Counted from the stretch's first letter, positions 8,793-17,880 are shown. The stretch is 64,000 nt of DNA from DAHUXN01 sp963729815 (GCA_963729815.1 CAVSPU010000001.1:62001-126000), one strand, 5' to 3'. Numbers and translations are program-made. The notes: generated by a model not told the origin, from the sequence alone.

Positions 8793-11528
8793 TCAATTGT
8801 GGGAGTGGACGGGCGAGTTGTCGAGGAGCCAGACATTGTTTTCGAGAGTGCGGTAAGCGAAGGCAAGGTAGCGTCCATTGGGTGAGGCAGTAAGACTGTC
8901 GAGTTCGTGTTTGCCGGCGTCCCAGAGCAGGTGGATGGTGCCATCCAGTTTGATCTCGACGAGGTGGTAGCGCTCCCCCTGCAAGGTAGCAGCAATCAGG
9001 GACTTGCCGTCCGCAGCCCAGGAAAAATTGCGAATCGTGATGCCTGAAGGAAGGGCGAGATCTCGTTGCGAATGGGTTATCAAATCGAGAAATCGAATCT
9101 TGCCCGTAAGCTGATCGCTGGAAATAGCCACCTGTGTTCCGTCGACGGTGAGGTCGGAAAGGATCTCATGGGCGTTTGAAATTTCCGTGCTGGCGAGCTT
9201 TTTTCCCAAGCCATGGTCCATGTCGACAGCGTAAAAGACCAGTTGCCCATGTTCCGGGCGAGAGAGCACACAGGATGTCGCAGGAGCTCTAGGGCATTCG
9301 AAGCTTTCCATCGGCATCGGCGTCGTCTCGAAAACCATTCCGGGAGTGCCACCGGAGACGGGAAGTTTCATCAGTTGGGATGAGGGTGAGCCTTGCCTAA
9401 GTGTAAAGTAAAGGATCGAAGCGCCATCGGGGCTATATGTTGGAACGCCAAGGTTCCAATCGCTGGATCCTGGAATGAGAAGTTCGGCAGAATCGTTGTC
9501 CAACTGCTGGCGAAAAATCTGAAATCTCTGATTTCGATTGGAGTAAAAAAGGAAGCTCTTGCTGTCGGGAGACCAGTCCGAAGGGTAATCGAAATTCTCG
9601 CCAGATGAGAGGCGCTTTGGGGAGCTGATCTGCGCAGCGCCCCTGGGGAGCTCCGCCAAGTAAGCGTCATACCAATCGCGGGCCTTTACCATTGCGAAAC
9701 GGCTGCCATCGCGGCTGGCGCTCACGTACCACGGGACGAAGCCAAACCAGTTGGTGGACTTCTCGGGCTTGCCGAGTGCGCGGCCTGACTTGGGGTCGAT
9801 TCGAACGGTCCACAGATTCACGGAATACAAAGGCGGAGGCTCATCCTGCTCAAAAATCAGGTGGCCATCGGCCAGCCACACAAGTGGATTAACGCTGTCA
9901 TGCCGAAGATAGTCTGACGAAAGGATGGTGTTTGTTGACTTTCCGTCTAAGGAGACAGTGGCGATGGTGCCTGGAGACTCTGGATCGCCTTTCGTCGCCG
10001 TGTAGGCCAGCCACGTCGAGAGCGGAGACCAGGCGACTGCCCCGTAGGTCTCAGCGTCGGAACCCAAAACCTTTCGCGGATTTTCACCATTGGGTCCGCT
10101 GACCCAGATTTCATGGCGTTTGGCAGTTATGAAGGCGATGGAAGAGTCCGCCGAGACTGCAGCGCCCGAGGAGCGTGTTCGCAGCTCCTGAGGGGCACCG
10201 CCGAAAATCGACGAGAGCCAGAGGATCGAACCCTCATTGTCGCTGGTCGATTGCAGGACCAGTCTTTGCCCGTCGGGAAACCAGGAGACGGTTCGCAGTC
10301 GAGTGCGGATTTCGTCGGGAAGCGGGACGTCATGGGTGTCGGCGGTGTCCACGACCATGAGGTGGAGGCCGAGACTGTCGACGAAAGCGAGGTATTTGCC
10401 GTCTGGAGAAATGGCGCTCCCCAATGCGAGATTGTCCGCGGTGTTGTGGGTAAGTTGAGTCTCGTTCCAAGAATTGAAATTCAGGGGCGTGACTTGGTGG
10501 CTTCGCCACCACCAATAGGCCGCAGCCAGCGCGAGGAGCACCACAAACAGCGATGCAAGGGTGGCAATCAGACGAATCTGCGGCTTTCGAGCGGCTGATT
10601 CGGGGCGCGCGGACGCGGTTGAGACGTGCGAGCCGGAAGTCGTGTCGCGCTTCAGACGCTTGAGATCTGCGCGCAGCTCGGCGGCATGTTGGTAGCGCAG
10701 GGTGCGGTCTTTTTCTAAGCACTTGTTGATGATGCGCTCGAGCTCATTTGGAACGTCGGGATTCAGGCGCACCGGAGGAACGGGCAACTTCTCCAGAATC
10801 GCGGCGAAGATGACGGCGGTTGTGTCACCGCGAAACGGCAGCGCGCCCGTGGCCATTTCGTAGAGTACCGCACCGAAACTGAAGAGGTCTGTCCGTGCAT
10901 CGAGCTGTTCACCTCGCGCCTGCTCTGGCGACATATAGGCCACGGTTCCCAGGGCGACGCCTGGGCTGGTCAGATGCTCTTCACCCGGGGCCGAGGACAA
11001 GTCGCGAGTCTGCGAGCCGAGCATCTTTCCCGTGTCGAGTGGCGATTGCTTCGCCAGGCCAAAGTCGAGAATCTTGCCGTGGCCGCGTGCAGTGACGAAA
11101 ATGTTGGCTGGTTTGATGTCGCGATGAATAATTCCCTTGGCGTGCGCCGCATCAAGAGCGTCGGCGATTTCGAACGCCAGTTCCAGCGTTTCCTCAATCG
11201 GCAGCGCGCGACCACTGATGCGATGCTTGAGCGTTTGGCCCTCGAGATACTCCATGGCGATAAAGTAGCGCTCATCGTCGCGCCCAATTTCGTAGATCGT
11301 GCAGATATTGGGATGATTGAGGGCCGAAGCCGCACGCGCTTCGCGGCGAAAACGTTCGAGGGCATGCGAATCCGCGATGAGATCCTCGGGCAGGAATTTC
11401 AGTGCGACAAAGCGACCGAGTTCCGTGTCCTCGGCCTTGTAGACGACGCCCATCCCGCCGCCGCCGAGTTTCTCGAGAATGCGGTAATGCGAGACCGTGC
11501 GTCCGATAAGAGACTGGGATTCGGGCAT
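8793..11528 (-). CDS. Ser/Thr protein kinase with C-terminal beta-propeller
   Basis: A 911-residue protein. The N-terminal Hanks-type kinase domain (about 15-290) has the glycine loop LGGGGMG, Lys44 in VALK, the catalytic loop HRDIKPAN (135-142, Asp137), DFG (155-157) and the SPEQ motif of PknB-like kinases. All catalytic residues are present. A transmembrane helix (about 325-345, VVLLALAAAYWWW) follows. The C-terminal part (about 365-905) is a series of WD40-like/PD40 repeats (SPDGKYLAF, SPDGASILYF, SPNGRYLAF) predicted to form an outside beta-propeller. This is the common acidobacterial layout of a receptor kinase; ligand and substrates are unknown. It appears monocistronic. The start is ATG at 11528, with no strong ribosome binding site. 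Confidence 0.9.
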   Translation of the reverse strand: MPESQSLIGRTVSHYRILEKLGGGGMGVVYKAEDTELGRFVALKFLPEDLIADSHALERFRREARAASALNHPNICTIYEIGRDDERYFIAMEYLEGQTLKHRISGRALPIEETLELAFEIADALDAAHAKGIIHRDIKPANIFVTARGHGKILDFGLAKQSPLDTGKMLGSQTRDLSSAPGEEHLTSPGVALGTVAYMSPEQARGEQLDARTDLFSFGAVLYEMATGALPFRGDTTAVIFAAILEKLPVPPVRLNPDVPNELERIINKCLEKDRTLRYQHAAELRADLKRLKRDTTSGSHVSTASARPESAARKPQIRLIATLASLFVVLLALAAAYWWWRSHQVTPLNFNSWNETQLTHNTADNLALGSAISPDGKYLAFVDSLGLHLMVVDTADTHDVPLPDEIRTRLRTVSWFPDGQRLVLQSTSDNEGSILWLSSIFGGAPQELRTRSSGAAVSADSSIAFITAKRHEIWVSGPNGENPRKVLGSDAETYGAVAWSPLSTWLAYTATKGDPESPGTIATVSLDGKSTNTILSSDYLRHDSVNPLVWLADGHLIFEQDEPPPLYSVNLWTVRIDPKSGRALGKPEKSTNWFGFVPWYVSASRDGSRFAMVKARDWYDAYLAELPRGAAQISSPKRLSSGENFDYPSDWSPDSKSFLFYSNRNQRFQIFRQQLDNDSAELLIPGSSDWNLGVPTYSPDGASILYFTLRQGSPSSQLMKLPVSGGTPGMVFETTPMPMESFECPRAPATSCVLSRPEHGQLVFYAVDMDHGLGKKLASTEISNAHEILSDLTVDGTQVAISSDQLTGKIRFLDLITHSQRDLALPSGITIRNFSWAADGKSLIAATLQGERYHLVEIKLDGTIHLLWDAGKHELDSLTASPNGRYLAFAYRTLENNVWLLDNSPVHSHN

Positions 11529-11700
11529 TGTTGCGCATCTTAGATGGCGCGATGTGGCAAGTCAACGGGACGTGGGTGACTATCGCTCATTGCGCTCGGC
11601 TGAGGAAGTAAGCATGGGGGAAAAGGACCCAGGCACGAATCGGAGAGGCCGAGGGAAGCTCGGCTGGCCGCTGCAACAAGTGCGAACCGGCATATTCTCC

Positions 11701-11812
11701 TTGACATATAGTTAATCATCTGGTACACATTATGGAGCAGCCTGGAAAACCCAGGCTGCGGACAATGCGCTAGAAGAGTGCAAGGCCACGGCAACGTGGC
11801 CTTTTCGCTTTT
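11701..11812 (+). ncRNA. Candidate small RNA with own promoter and terminator
   Basis: TTGACA (11701-11706) is followed 17 bases later by TACACA/CACATTAT as a weak -10. Downstream come a perfect 9-bp hairpin (GCAGCCTGG-AAAAC-CCAGGCTGC) and then a terminator hairpin (GGCCACG 11784-11790, GCAA loop, CGTGGCC 11795-11801) with TTTTCGCTTTTT. No reading frame lies between. The expected transcript is about 80-90 nt. I could not match it to a known RNA family; the Rfam Acido-1 and Acido-Lenti-1 models are obvious ones to test. It could also be the leader/terminator of a lost gene. Confidence 0.4.
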
Positions 11813-11867
11813 TATGCCCGCCGTGGCGGGGATTCTAATCGCTGAGGATATGAATAATTAGAACTCG

Positions 11868-11910
11868 ATGCAACTTACAGAAAACAAACAACGGGAGGTC
11901 GTTCTAATCG
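11868..11910. repeat. 43-nt direct repeat, copy 1
   Basis: It starts ATGCAACTTACAG and ends TTCTAATCG. An equally long copy at 12096-12138 matches at 33 of 43 positions by hand count. Extra TTCTAATCG occurrences lie nearby (around 11833). The 11529-12324 region contains these repeats and the candidate RNA, but no convincing gene. Confidence 0.6.
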
Positions 11911-12095
11911 CTGATTCTTTCGATTTTTTGAAAAATTCGGCGATCGGGGACGCCTGCCTCCGGCTCTCATTGCGCCGTGGGTCTGGCTTGGCCGACTCGC
12001 CCTTGTGCCCTGTAGCTTCGGTCCTGCCCTGGCCCTGGGGCGCCATAGCCTCGGCGAAGGCGCCTAATCGAGTTTCTATGGGAAATAAGAACATC

Positions 12096-12138
12096 ATGCA
12101 ACTCACACAAAACAAAGCATCGGAGCCATTTCTAATCG
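12096..12138. repeat. 43-nt direct repeat, copy 2
   Basis: Second copy of the 11868 repeat, starting ATGCAACTCACA and ending TTCTAATCG. It lies about 190 bp before the STAS gene and may represent a regulator site pair or a degenerate dispersed repeat. Confidence 0.6.
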
Positions 12139-12324
12139 AGTTTTTTCGGTATAATTTCTCGCTTCCTGTCCGTTTTCAGACACTCGCATCCGTCGGCGAG
12201 GCGGCCCGCCACGGCGAGCAGGCTGCCGACGATCCCTCACGAAGTCGCGAAAGGCGAGAGAAGCCGCAGTTTTTGCTTGCGTGCGCGAAGGGCATCCGAG
12301 AAAGTAAGGCGCAGCGAGGCGCAC

Positions 12325-12660
12325 GTGGTAACCACGATTCGACAAATCGGCGAAAAAACTGTCCTCAGCTTGAAAGGCGCGATGATGGCGGGGGAAACCG
12401 AGCAGGAGTTCCGGCAGCAAATCAAAACCCTGGTGGAGAGCGGCCAGAGGCGGATCGCGGTCAATCTTGCGGGCGTTTCCGAAATGGACAGTTGGGGAAT
12501 CGGTTCGCTGGTGAGGCAATACCTTCACGTCAAGCGCGCCGGGGGAAGCTGCGTGTTTTTCGCGCCGCCGCGGCACGTTCAGCAGCTCTTGAAAACAGCG
12601 AAGCTCGATTCGATTCTGGATATTGTCGAAAACGAACAAGAAGCGCTCGCGCGCATTTAA
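12325..12660 (+). CDS. STAS-domain protein (anti-sigma factor antagonist type)
   Basis: The GTG at 12325 is chosen because GAGG lies 6 bases upstream; an earlier GTG at 12277 in the same frame lacks this. The 111-residue protein is one STAS domain: a first strand TIRQIGEKTVLSLKGAM, then INLAGVSEMDSWGIGSLV carrying the Ser phosphorylated in SpoIIAA-type antagonists. Such proteins bind anti-sigma kinases in partner-switching systems. No kinase or phosphatase gene is adjacent, so the partner lies elsewhere. Another STAS gene is at 24618. Confidence 0.82.
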   Translation: MVTTIRQIGEKTVLSLKGAMMAGETEQEFRQQIKTLVESGQRRIAVNLAGVSEMDSWGIGSLVRQYLHVKRAGGSCVFFAPPRHVQQLLKTAKLDSILDIVENEQEALARI

Positions 12661-12684
12661 GTCAACCGCCGCAGAACCCATTCC

Positions 12685-13743
12685 TCATTTGGAACTCCGC
12701 GGGACGAAAATGGATTTGGGCAGCATCATGCTGACGACTTTGTTGCCGTCGACAAGCTCGCTGATGTGCAGATCGGCAGCGACGCTCGCGAGCATGTAGG
12801 CGTCGTCGCGCGAGAGATGCTTTTCGTGCATGAGGAAATCGATCATTTCATGCACGGCCATTTCGGTCGCTTTGTTCAAATCTTCCTCGATGCCCATCGT
12901 GATGTAGTAATCCGGAGTCTCGGCGCGCGGCCAGAGCAGATGCATATCTTTGCGATCGATCAACTGGAACGTGCCGACGAGCGAAGTTTCCATGGCGGTG
13001 ATGTCGACTTCGCCATCGCCCTGGCCGGCGTGGCCATCGCCCGCCCAGAAAAGCGCGCCGGGAGCGTTGATGGGAATGTAAAGCGTGGCGCCCGCGACGA
13101 GCCATTTATTGTCGAGATTGCCGGCGTGCATCCAGGGCGGAGCGCTGCTGATGTGGCCGGCCGAAGACGGAGGAGCGTCGCCGAGGCTGCCGAAAAATGG
13201 ATGCATCGGAATTTCGATTCCGTCAGCGAAATGAGCGAGCATGCGCTGCGCGTCGAGCGGAATGATTTTCATTTTGCCGTAAGGAAAATCGTCGGGAAGA
13301 AATCCGCGACCGGGGCCGAAGGCGTTGTAAGCGTACGGAATGGCGAGGCGAATCGACTGGATGCGAACTTCGAGGACGTCGCCGGGTTCGGCGTCTTCGA
13401 CGTAGACCGGGCCAGTGAGAATGTGACCACCCGGGCCGCGATCTTTCACCTGATCGAAAATGTCACGCAATGATTGCTCGACCTGATCTGGCGGAACGCC
13501 GGCGTCCTCAAGACGCTTGGGACTCGAGGTGATGAGCGTTTGGATTTCGACGGTGTCGCCGGAATGGACGCGCAAAACGGGAGGCACGTCGGCGGCGTAG
13601 TAGCCCCAGGTAACGGTCTTGGGCGTGGGCTTCAATTGATACGTCGCGGGGGCAGGGTTGTTGCTGCCGGTTTGCGCGCGCGTGACCGAAAAAGCGGCAA
13701 TGATGGCGAAGCCCAGCGACGCCCAGCGAGCAGTTTTCTTCAT
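12685..13743 (-). CDS. Exported acetamidase/formamidase-family protein
   Basis: The ATG at 13743 has GGAGG 8 bases upstream and starts a signal peptide (MKKTARW..., cleavage near ...TRAQ). The 352-residue protein has the FmdA/AmdA layout: HSGDTVEIQTL, then DRGPGGHILTGPVYVEDAEPG, then GDGHAGQGDGEVDITAMET. These motifs carry the conserved Asp/His residues of the family. Family members hydrolyse formamide or acetamide to ammonia plus acid. The export signal is unusual for the classical cytoplasmic enzyme but common among acidobacterial paralogues. The exact substrate is unknown. It is convergent with the STAS gene. Confidence 0.85.
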   Translation of the reverse strand: MKKTARWASLGFAIIAAFSVTRAQTGSNNPAPATYQLKPTPKTVTWGYYAADVPPVLRVHSGDTVEIQTLITSSPKRLEDAGVPPDQVEQSLRDIFDQVKDRGPGGHILTGPVYVEDAEPGDVLEVRIQSIRLAIPYAYNAFGPGRGFLPDDFPYGKMKIIPLDAQRMLAHFADGIEIPMHPFFGSLGDAPPSSAGHISSAPPWMHAGNLDNKWLVAGATLYIPINAPGALFWAGDGHAGQGDGEVDITAMETSLVGTFQLIDRKDMHLLWPRAETPDYYITMGIEEDLNKATEMAVHEMIDFLMHEKHLSRDDAYMLASVAADLHISELVDGNKVVSMMLPKSIFVPRSSK

Positions 13744-14051
13744 ATCCGTTGCCTCCGGCGCACGAATTTCCATAAGCCTTTCGTGAACTGGACGCGGAGT
13801 CTAACACAGGCGGCGAATGAGCGAGGATGCAGCGAGGGGCGTGGAAGAAACGGAGAAATGTGGCGCCTCCCGTTTCAATATGGCACAGCAGCCAAAGCAG
13901 ATGCGGTGGGGCGAGCGATGAAGTTGTTGATTCGGCTTCGGGATTTTGGCCGGAATAAGTCCGGGCGCGGTTTTGGAGCGCGAGGATTCGGGTTTGGTCA
14001 CTCTCCTGCAGCACTTTCCAATTTGTGAAACCGACAGACGAAGGAACCGGC
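13744..14051. other. Divergent intergenic region, nothing recognised
   Basis: The 308 bp between the acetamidase-like gene and the receiver-GGDEF gene must hold both promoters. I see no clear hexamers, hairpin or repeat. Confidence 0.4.
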
Positions 14052-15002
14052 GTGAAAGTCATTGTTGCCGAAGACGAACCAATTTCTCGACGCCTCCTGG
14101 AGGAATCCCTTCGCAAATGGGGATATCAAGTCATCTCGGTGACCAACGGCGCGGATGCCTGGGCGTTGTTTGGCAAGAACGAATCTCCGCGTTTAGCGAT
14201 TCTCGACTGGCTGATGCCAGAAATGGAAGGAGTGGAAGTCTGCCGGCGGGTTCGGGAGCGGTCCGGGCGGCCCTATACATACTTGATCTTGCTTACGGCC
14301 CGAAATGAAAAACAGAACTTGCTGGAGGGCTTGAAAGCTGGCGCCGACGATTACTTGTCCAAGCCATTTGATAGCGAGGAACTGCGCGCGCGGCTGCGGG
14401 TGGGAGAGCGAATTCTACAGGTGCAGGACGAGCTGATCGCGACACGCGATGCACTGCACTTCCAGGCGACGCATGACACTCTGACGGGACTGGCCACGCG
14501 TGGCGCGACAGTCGATTTCTTGGCCCGGGAATTGGCGCGCGGCTCCCGCGAAGAGAAACCTGTCGGCGTGGTGGCCGCGGATCTGGATCATTTCAAGCAG
14601 ATCAACGATACATACGGCCACATAGCCGGAGACCTGGTGCTTCAGGAAGCCGGGCGGCGGATGTCGAAGTGCACACGGTCTTACGACTGCGTGGGGCGCT
14701 TCGGCGGTGAAGAATTTCTGATTATCTTTCCCTCGTCGAGCGAGGATCTCGCCTTCCGGCAAGCGGAGAGAATTCGCAAGTCTGTGGAGACCGCGCCGGT
14801 GCAAACACCGGACGGAGAAATCCCCATGACGGCGAGTTTTGGCGTGGCCGCAAGCACTGGCCGCGGAGCGAACGAAATGGCACAATTGCTGCGCGCCGCG
14901 GACGGCGCGCTGTATCGCGCCAAAAGCAAGGGCCGCAATCGCGTCGAGCGCGCCAGCGATGCCCCGGCGCTGCGATCGGAAACTGTTTCGCCGGTTGTTT
15001 AG
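14052..15002 (+). CDS. Response regulator with GGDEF domain (diguanylate cyclase)
   Basis: The GTG at 14052 is preferred (GAAGGA about 7 bases before it) over GTG at 14025, giving 316 residues. The receiver domain (about 1-118) has the acidic pair EDE near the start, the phospho-acceptor Asp52 in LAILDW and the Lys of LSKPF. The GGDEF domain (about 145-305) has an intact active site GGEEF (218-222). An RSYD sequence five residues before it matches the RxxD inhibitory I-site. It should make c-di-GMP when phosphorylated and be feedback-inhibited. This is the PleD/WspR-type layout. No cognate kinase is adjacent. Confidence 0.92.
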   Translation: MKVIVAEDEPISRRLLEESLRKWGYQVISVTNGADAWALFGKNESPRLAILDWLMPEMEGVEVCRRVRERSGRPYTYLILLTARNEKQNLLEGLKAGADDYLSKPFDSEELRARLRVGERILQVQDELIATRDALHFQATHDTLTGLATRGATVDFLARELARGSREEKPVGVVAADLDHFKQINDTYGHIAGDLVLQEAGRRMSKCTRSYDCVGRFGGEEFLIIFPSSSEDLAFRQAERIRKSVETAPVQTPDGEIPMTASFGVAASTGRGANEMAQLLRAADGALYRAKSKGRNRVERASDAPALRSETVSPVV

Positions 15003-15035
15003 AGAACGCCCACCCTGAGACGTGCGAGGATTTGC

Positions 15036-15410
15036 ATGGCTGAGGTTTTTGTCCGCCGAACGCGAATCGGAGCGCCCGCCGAAAACGTCTTCGAATGGCA
15101 CGCCAGTCCGGGCGCGCTTCAATTGCTGACACCTCCGTGGGAACGGGCAGAAGTCGTGGAACCAACGCCAGACATTCACGACGGCGCACGAGGGGCGTTG
15201 CGCGTGCGAATAGGGCCTTTTTCCGTGCGCTCGGAGTTCGAGCATGGCGGATATCAAGAAGGCCGAGAGTTTCAGGATGTACAAATCTCCGGCCCGTTCC
15301 GCCGCTGGGAGCACACCCACCGATTCATTCCCAACGGGCCGAATGCATGCTGGCTGGAAGATTCGATCGGATCGCGACATCGAAAAATGTGGAGGAGCGC
15401 GGATGCCTGA
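15036..15410 (+). pseudogene. SRPBCC (START-like) protein, 5' fragment
   Basis: Residues 1-111 (MAEVFVRRTRIGAPAENVFE ... WLEDSI) match the N-terminal three quarters of SRPBCC ligand-binding proteins found next to epimerase/cyclase-type genes. After Ile111 (about 15368) the family pattern stops and an unrelated tail GSRHRKMWRSADA runs to a stop. The expected C-terminal helix (KLDRFFAYRHDVMARAF) appears 770 bp downstream at 16135. This therefore looks like one half of a gene disrupted by inserted DNA. Confidence 0.7.
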
Positions 15411-15478
15411 GCCAACAGTGCGCTCATTTGCGATCGCGATTACAATGAAAAAAACTACGACAACGGGAGAACACAACC

Positions 15479-15862
15479 GTGACAAAACGCAACGGTGGTG
15501 AAGTGGATGAATACATAGCAAGATGTCCAAAAGAGGCGCGAGGCAATTTGGCGAAGATCAGAGCCGCCATACGGGCGGCAGCGCCAGGCGCCACTGAACG
15601 CACCGATTATTTCCAATGGCCGGGATATTCCCATCCAGGAATTGATTATTATGATGGGATGTTTACTTGGTTCAGCTTCAAGAAATCACACATACGCCTA
15701 CATGTACCCCCTCCAGTAATACAGAAACATAGGAAGGAACTTGCAGGTTACGCTACGACGAAAGCCATTGTTAGCTTCCCAATGGGAAAACCGATACCAA
15801 TCACGTTGGTGAAGAAACTGGTGAAAGCAAGTCTAAAGGTTATGAAGGATAGGTCTGAATAA
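15479..15862 (+). CDS. DUF1801-family protein inside the disrupted SRPBCC gene
   Basis: A 127-residue protein starting at GTG 15479, with GGGAGA about 9 bases upstream. The pattern VDEYIARCPKEARGNLAKIR, ...YFQWPGYSH..., FKKSHIRLHV and KAIVSFPMGKPIP is that of the DUF1801/YdhG-like fold, whose biochemical role is unknown. The gene is visibly richer in A+T than its neighbours and lies between two parts of a broken SRPBCC gene, which suggests recent arrival by horizontal transfer. No transposase or terminal repeats are visible next to it. Confidence 0.75.
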   Translation: MTKRNGGEVDEYIARCPKEARGNLAKIRAAIRAAAPGATERTDYFQWPGYSHPGIDYYDGMFTWFSFKKSHIRLHVPPPVIQKHRKELAGYATTKAIVSFPMGKPIPITLVKKLVKASLKVMKDRSE

Positions 15863-16134
15863 ACTTCACCCTCAGGAGTGCGCTGCAGAAATCGGATAAA
15901 GGTCGTGCCGATCGGCTTCGGAGTTGTAGCCACGAATGTCGAGAACTTCAGGCACGAAGCGCTCCCCTGGCCGGCGCTCTCAGTTGGATGAGGACGTTCA
16001 GGGAATCGGCGATATTGCTCTTGGTCGCGCGACAGGGCAGTTCGATTCCGCTCTGCAGAACGCAGCTTGTGAACCGCGCAAGGGCTTTTGCAGCGGAGCT
16101 TGCGTGAGCCGTCGAGAGCGTCCCAGAGTGACCG
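15863..16134. other. Rest of the inserted segment, no intact gene
   Basis: This stretch separates the DUF1801 gene from the SRPBCC 3' fragment. On the minus strand around 15890-15975 an open frame gives VPEVLDIRGYNSEADRHDLY and a few more residues before a stop. It may be the tail of a lost gene, but it is too short to assign. Confidence 0.35.
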
Positions 16135-16206
16135 GTGCGGAAATTAGACAGGTTTTTCGCGTACCGGCACGACGTGATGGCGCGAGCATTCGCGCCGAGA
16201 AAAAAT
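16135..16206 (+). pseudogene. SRPBCC protein, 3' fragment
   Basis: The codons from 16135 read VRKLDRFFAYRHDVMARAFA and then PRKN, the C-terminal amphipathic helix expected after the fragment at 15036-15368. About 25 family residues (usually an LPLG..LGR loop) are missing between the two, so either the insertion removed some sequence or its ends have decayed. The frame stays open beyond, but the sequence no longer resembles the family. Confidence 0.65.
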
Positions 16207-16402
16207 TTAAAAGTGCGGAGGGATAATCGGGGCGGGCGCTTTACCGGGCCATACGCATGCGAATGGAAACCATACGCGGCGTGCTGTTTTTTACAACGAC
16301 AAGGAATCGAAAAATCTCCGCCGAAGCGGAGTTGGTGTAAACTTGAAGTTCAATTATATATTCGCAAGGCCGCGAGGCAGCGAGTGGAGGAGGGCCCCCA
16401 AA

Positions 16403-17743
16403 GTGAATCCAATAAAGCCTGTATCGGCGGTCGTAAGTGATGAGGCGAACGCCGCGCGCCGCGAAACGCTGAGCATCGTCGATAACCGCACGGGGAAACA
16501 ATATGAAGTTCCCATACAGCACGACACGATTCGCGCGATCGATTTGCGGCAGATCAAGGTGCGCGACGACGATTTCGGAATGATGAGCTATGACCCGGCG
16601 TTCACGAACACCGCTTCGTGCATCAGCCGAGTGACATTCATCGACGGCGACAAGGGAATCTTGCGCTACCGCGGGTACGCGATCGAAGAACTGGCCGAAA
16701 AAAGCACTTATCTCGAGACAGCTTATTTAATTCTGCACGGCGAGCTTCCGACGCGCACGCAGCTTGAGGATTGGACGTATCACATCACGCACCATACGTT
16801 CATTCACGAAAGCATCAAGAAATTTCTCGATGGTTTTCATTATGACGCGCACCCGATGGGCATGGTCATCTCGGCTGTGGCGGCGCTTTCGACTTTTTAT
16901 CCCGACGCGAAGGATATCTTCGACGAAAATTCGCGGCGCAAGCAAACCTGGCGGCTGATCGGCAAAATGCCGACGATGGCCGCGTTCGCCTACCGGCACA
17001 GCCTGGGGATGCCCTATGCGTATCCGGACAACGATCTGAGCTATCCGGGGAATTTCCTCAACATGCTGTTCCGCACGACGGAATTGAAGTACCGGCCCAA
17101 TCCGACGCTCGAGCGCGCGCTCGATATACTTTTCATTCTGCACGCGGACCACGAGCAAAACTGCTCGGCCAGCGCCATGCGCAGCGTGGGCAGTTCGCAG
17201 GTGGACCCTTATTCAGCGATCGCCGCGGCGACGGCGGCGCTCTACGGGCCTTTGCACGGCGGCGCCAACGAAGCGGTGCTGCGCATGCTGCTGGAAATCG
17301 GATCGGTGAATCGCGTGCCGGAGTACGTCAAGCACGTGAAGGCCGGAGAGAAAAAACTGATGGGCTTTGGCCATCGCGTCTACAAGAACTACGATCCGCG
17401 GGCAAAGATCGTGAAACACATCGCGTATGAAGTCTTCGACGTGATGGGGCGGAATCCGCTGATCGATATCGCGCTGGAATGCGAGAGAATCGCGCTGGAA
17501 GACGATTACTTCGTGAAGCGCAAGCTCTACCCGAACGTGGATTTCTATACGGGGCTGATTTATCAGTCCATGGGATTCCCGATGACGATGTTCCCAGTGC
17601 TCTTCGCCATCCCGCGGACGTCGGGCTGGATCGCGCAGTGGCAGGAAATGCTGCTCGATCCGGAACAGAAGATTGCGCGGCCGCGCCAGATATATCTGGG
17701 GTACGACACGCGCAGTTACATTCCGATGGATCACCGGAGCTGA
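16403..17743 (+). CDS. gltA: Citrate synthase
   Basis: The GTG at 16403 is chosen because GGAGGAGGG lies about 8 bases upstream; the upstream TTG at 16343 would add 20 non-family residues. The 446-residue protein shows the citrate synthase signature: HADHEQNCSASAMR with an active-site His, LYGPLHGGANE, MGFGHRVYKNYDPRA, and Asp/Arg residues in the NVDFYTG region. It condenses oxaloacetate and acetyl-CoA in the TCA cycle. The length fits the long bacterial (type II) form. It is a single gene: the broken SRPBCC gene lies upstream and the sensor-kinase operon 280 bp downstream. Confidence 0.95.
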   Translation: MNPIKPVSAVVSDEANAARRETLSIVDNRTGKQYEVPIQHDTIRAIDLRQIKVRDDDFGMMSYDPAFTNTASCISRVTFIDGDKGILRYRGYAIEELAEKSTYLETAYLILHGELPTRTQLEDWTYHITHHTFIHESIKKFLDGFHYDAHPMGMVISAVAALSTFYPDAKDIFDENSRRKQTWRLIGKMPTMAAFAYRHSLGMPYAYPDNDLSYPGNFLNMLFRTTELKYRPNPTLERALDILFILHADHEQNCSASAMRSVGSSQVDPYSAIAAATAALYGPLHGGANEAVLRMLLEIGSVNRVPEYVKHVKAGEKKLMGFGHRVYKNYDPRAKIVKHIAYEVFDVMGRNPLIDIALECERIALEDDYFVKRKLYPNVDFYTGLIYQSMGFPMTMFPVLFAIPRTSGWIAQWQEMLLDPEQKIARPRQIYLGYDTRSYIPMDHRS

Positions 17744-17852
17744 AGTTTCAGATTGGAAATTTCCCGAATTGGAACACGCCGTGAGTTCCAGCCGTGCCGG
17801 TATTGAATTCGCTTAAACCGTAATTTATTGAGGCGTGCAGCGCAGCATGCTC

Positions 17853-17880
17853 TTGACTTCGCGTTGCGAACCTTCATAAT
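17853..17880 (+). promoter_or_regulatory. Candidate promoter of the ethylene-receptor-like operon
   Basis: TTGACT (17853-17858) and CATAAT (17875-17880), 16 bases apart, each match the sigma-70 consensus at five of six positions. It would leave a 5' leader of about 140 nt before the GTG at 18027. The 17744-18026 gap shows no other obvious element. Confidence 0.45.

Noticed and set aside
11868..12734. 288-residue open frame overlapping the STAS gene
   Set aside because: It spans the intergenic repeats and reads the STAS gene in another frame; composition is shadow-like and no domain is visible.
16025..16060. GCAGTTCGATTCCGCT, resembling a tRNA T-arm
   Set aside because: The flanks do not pair as a T-stem, and no acceptor, D or anticodon arms could be placed around it.
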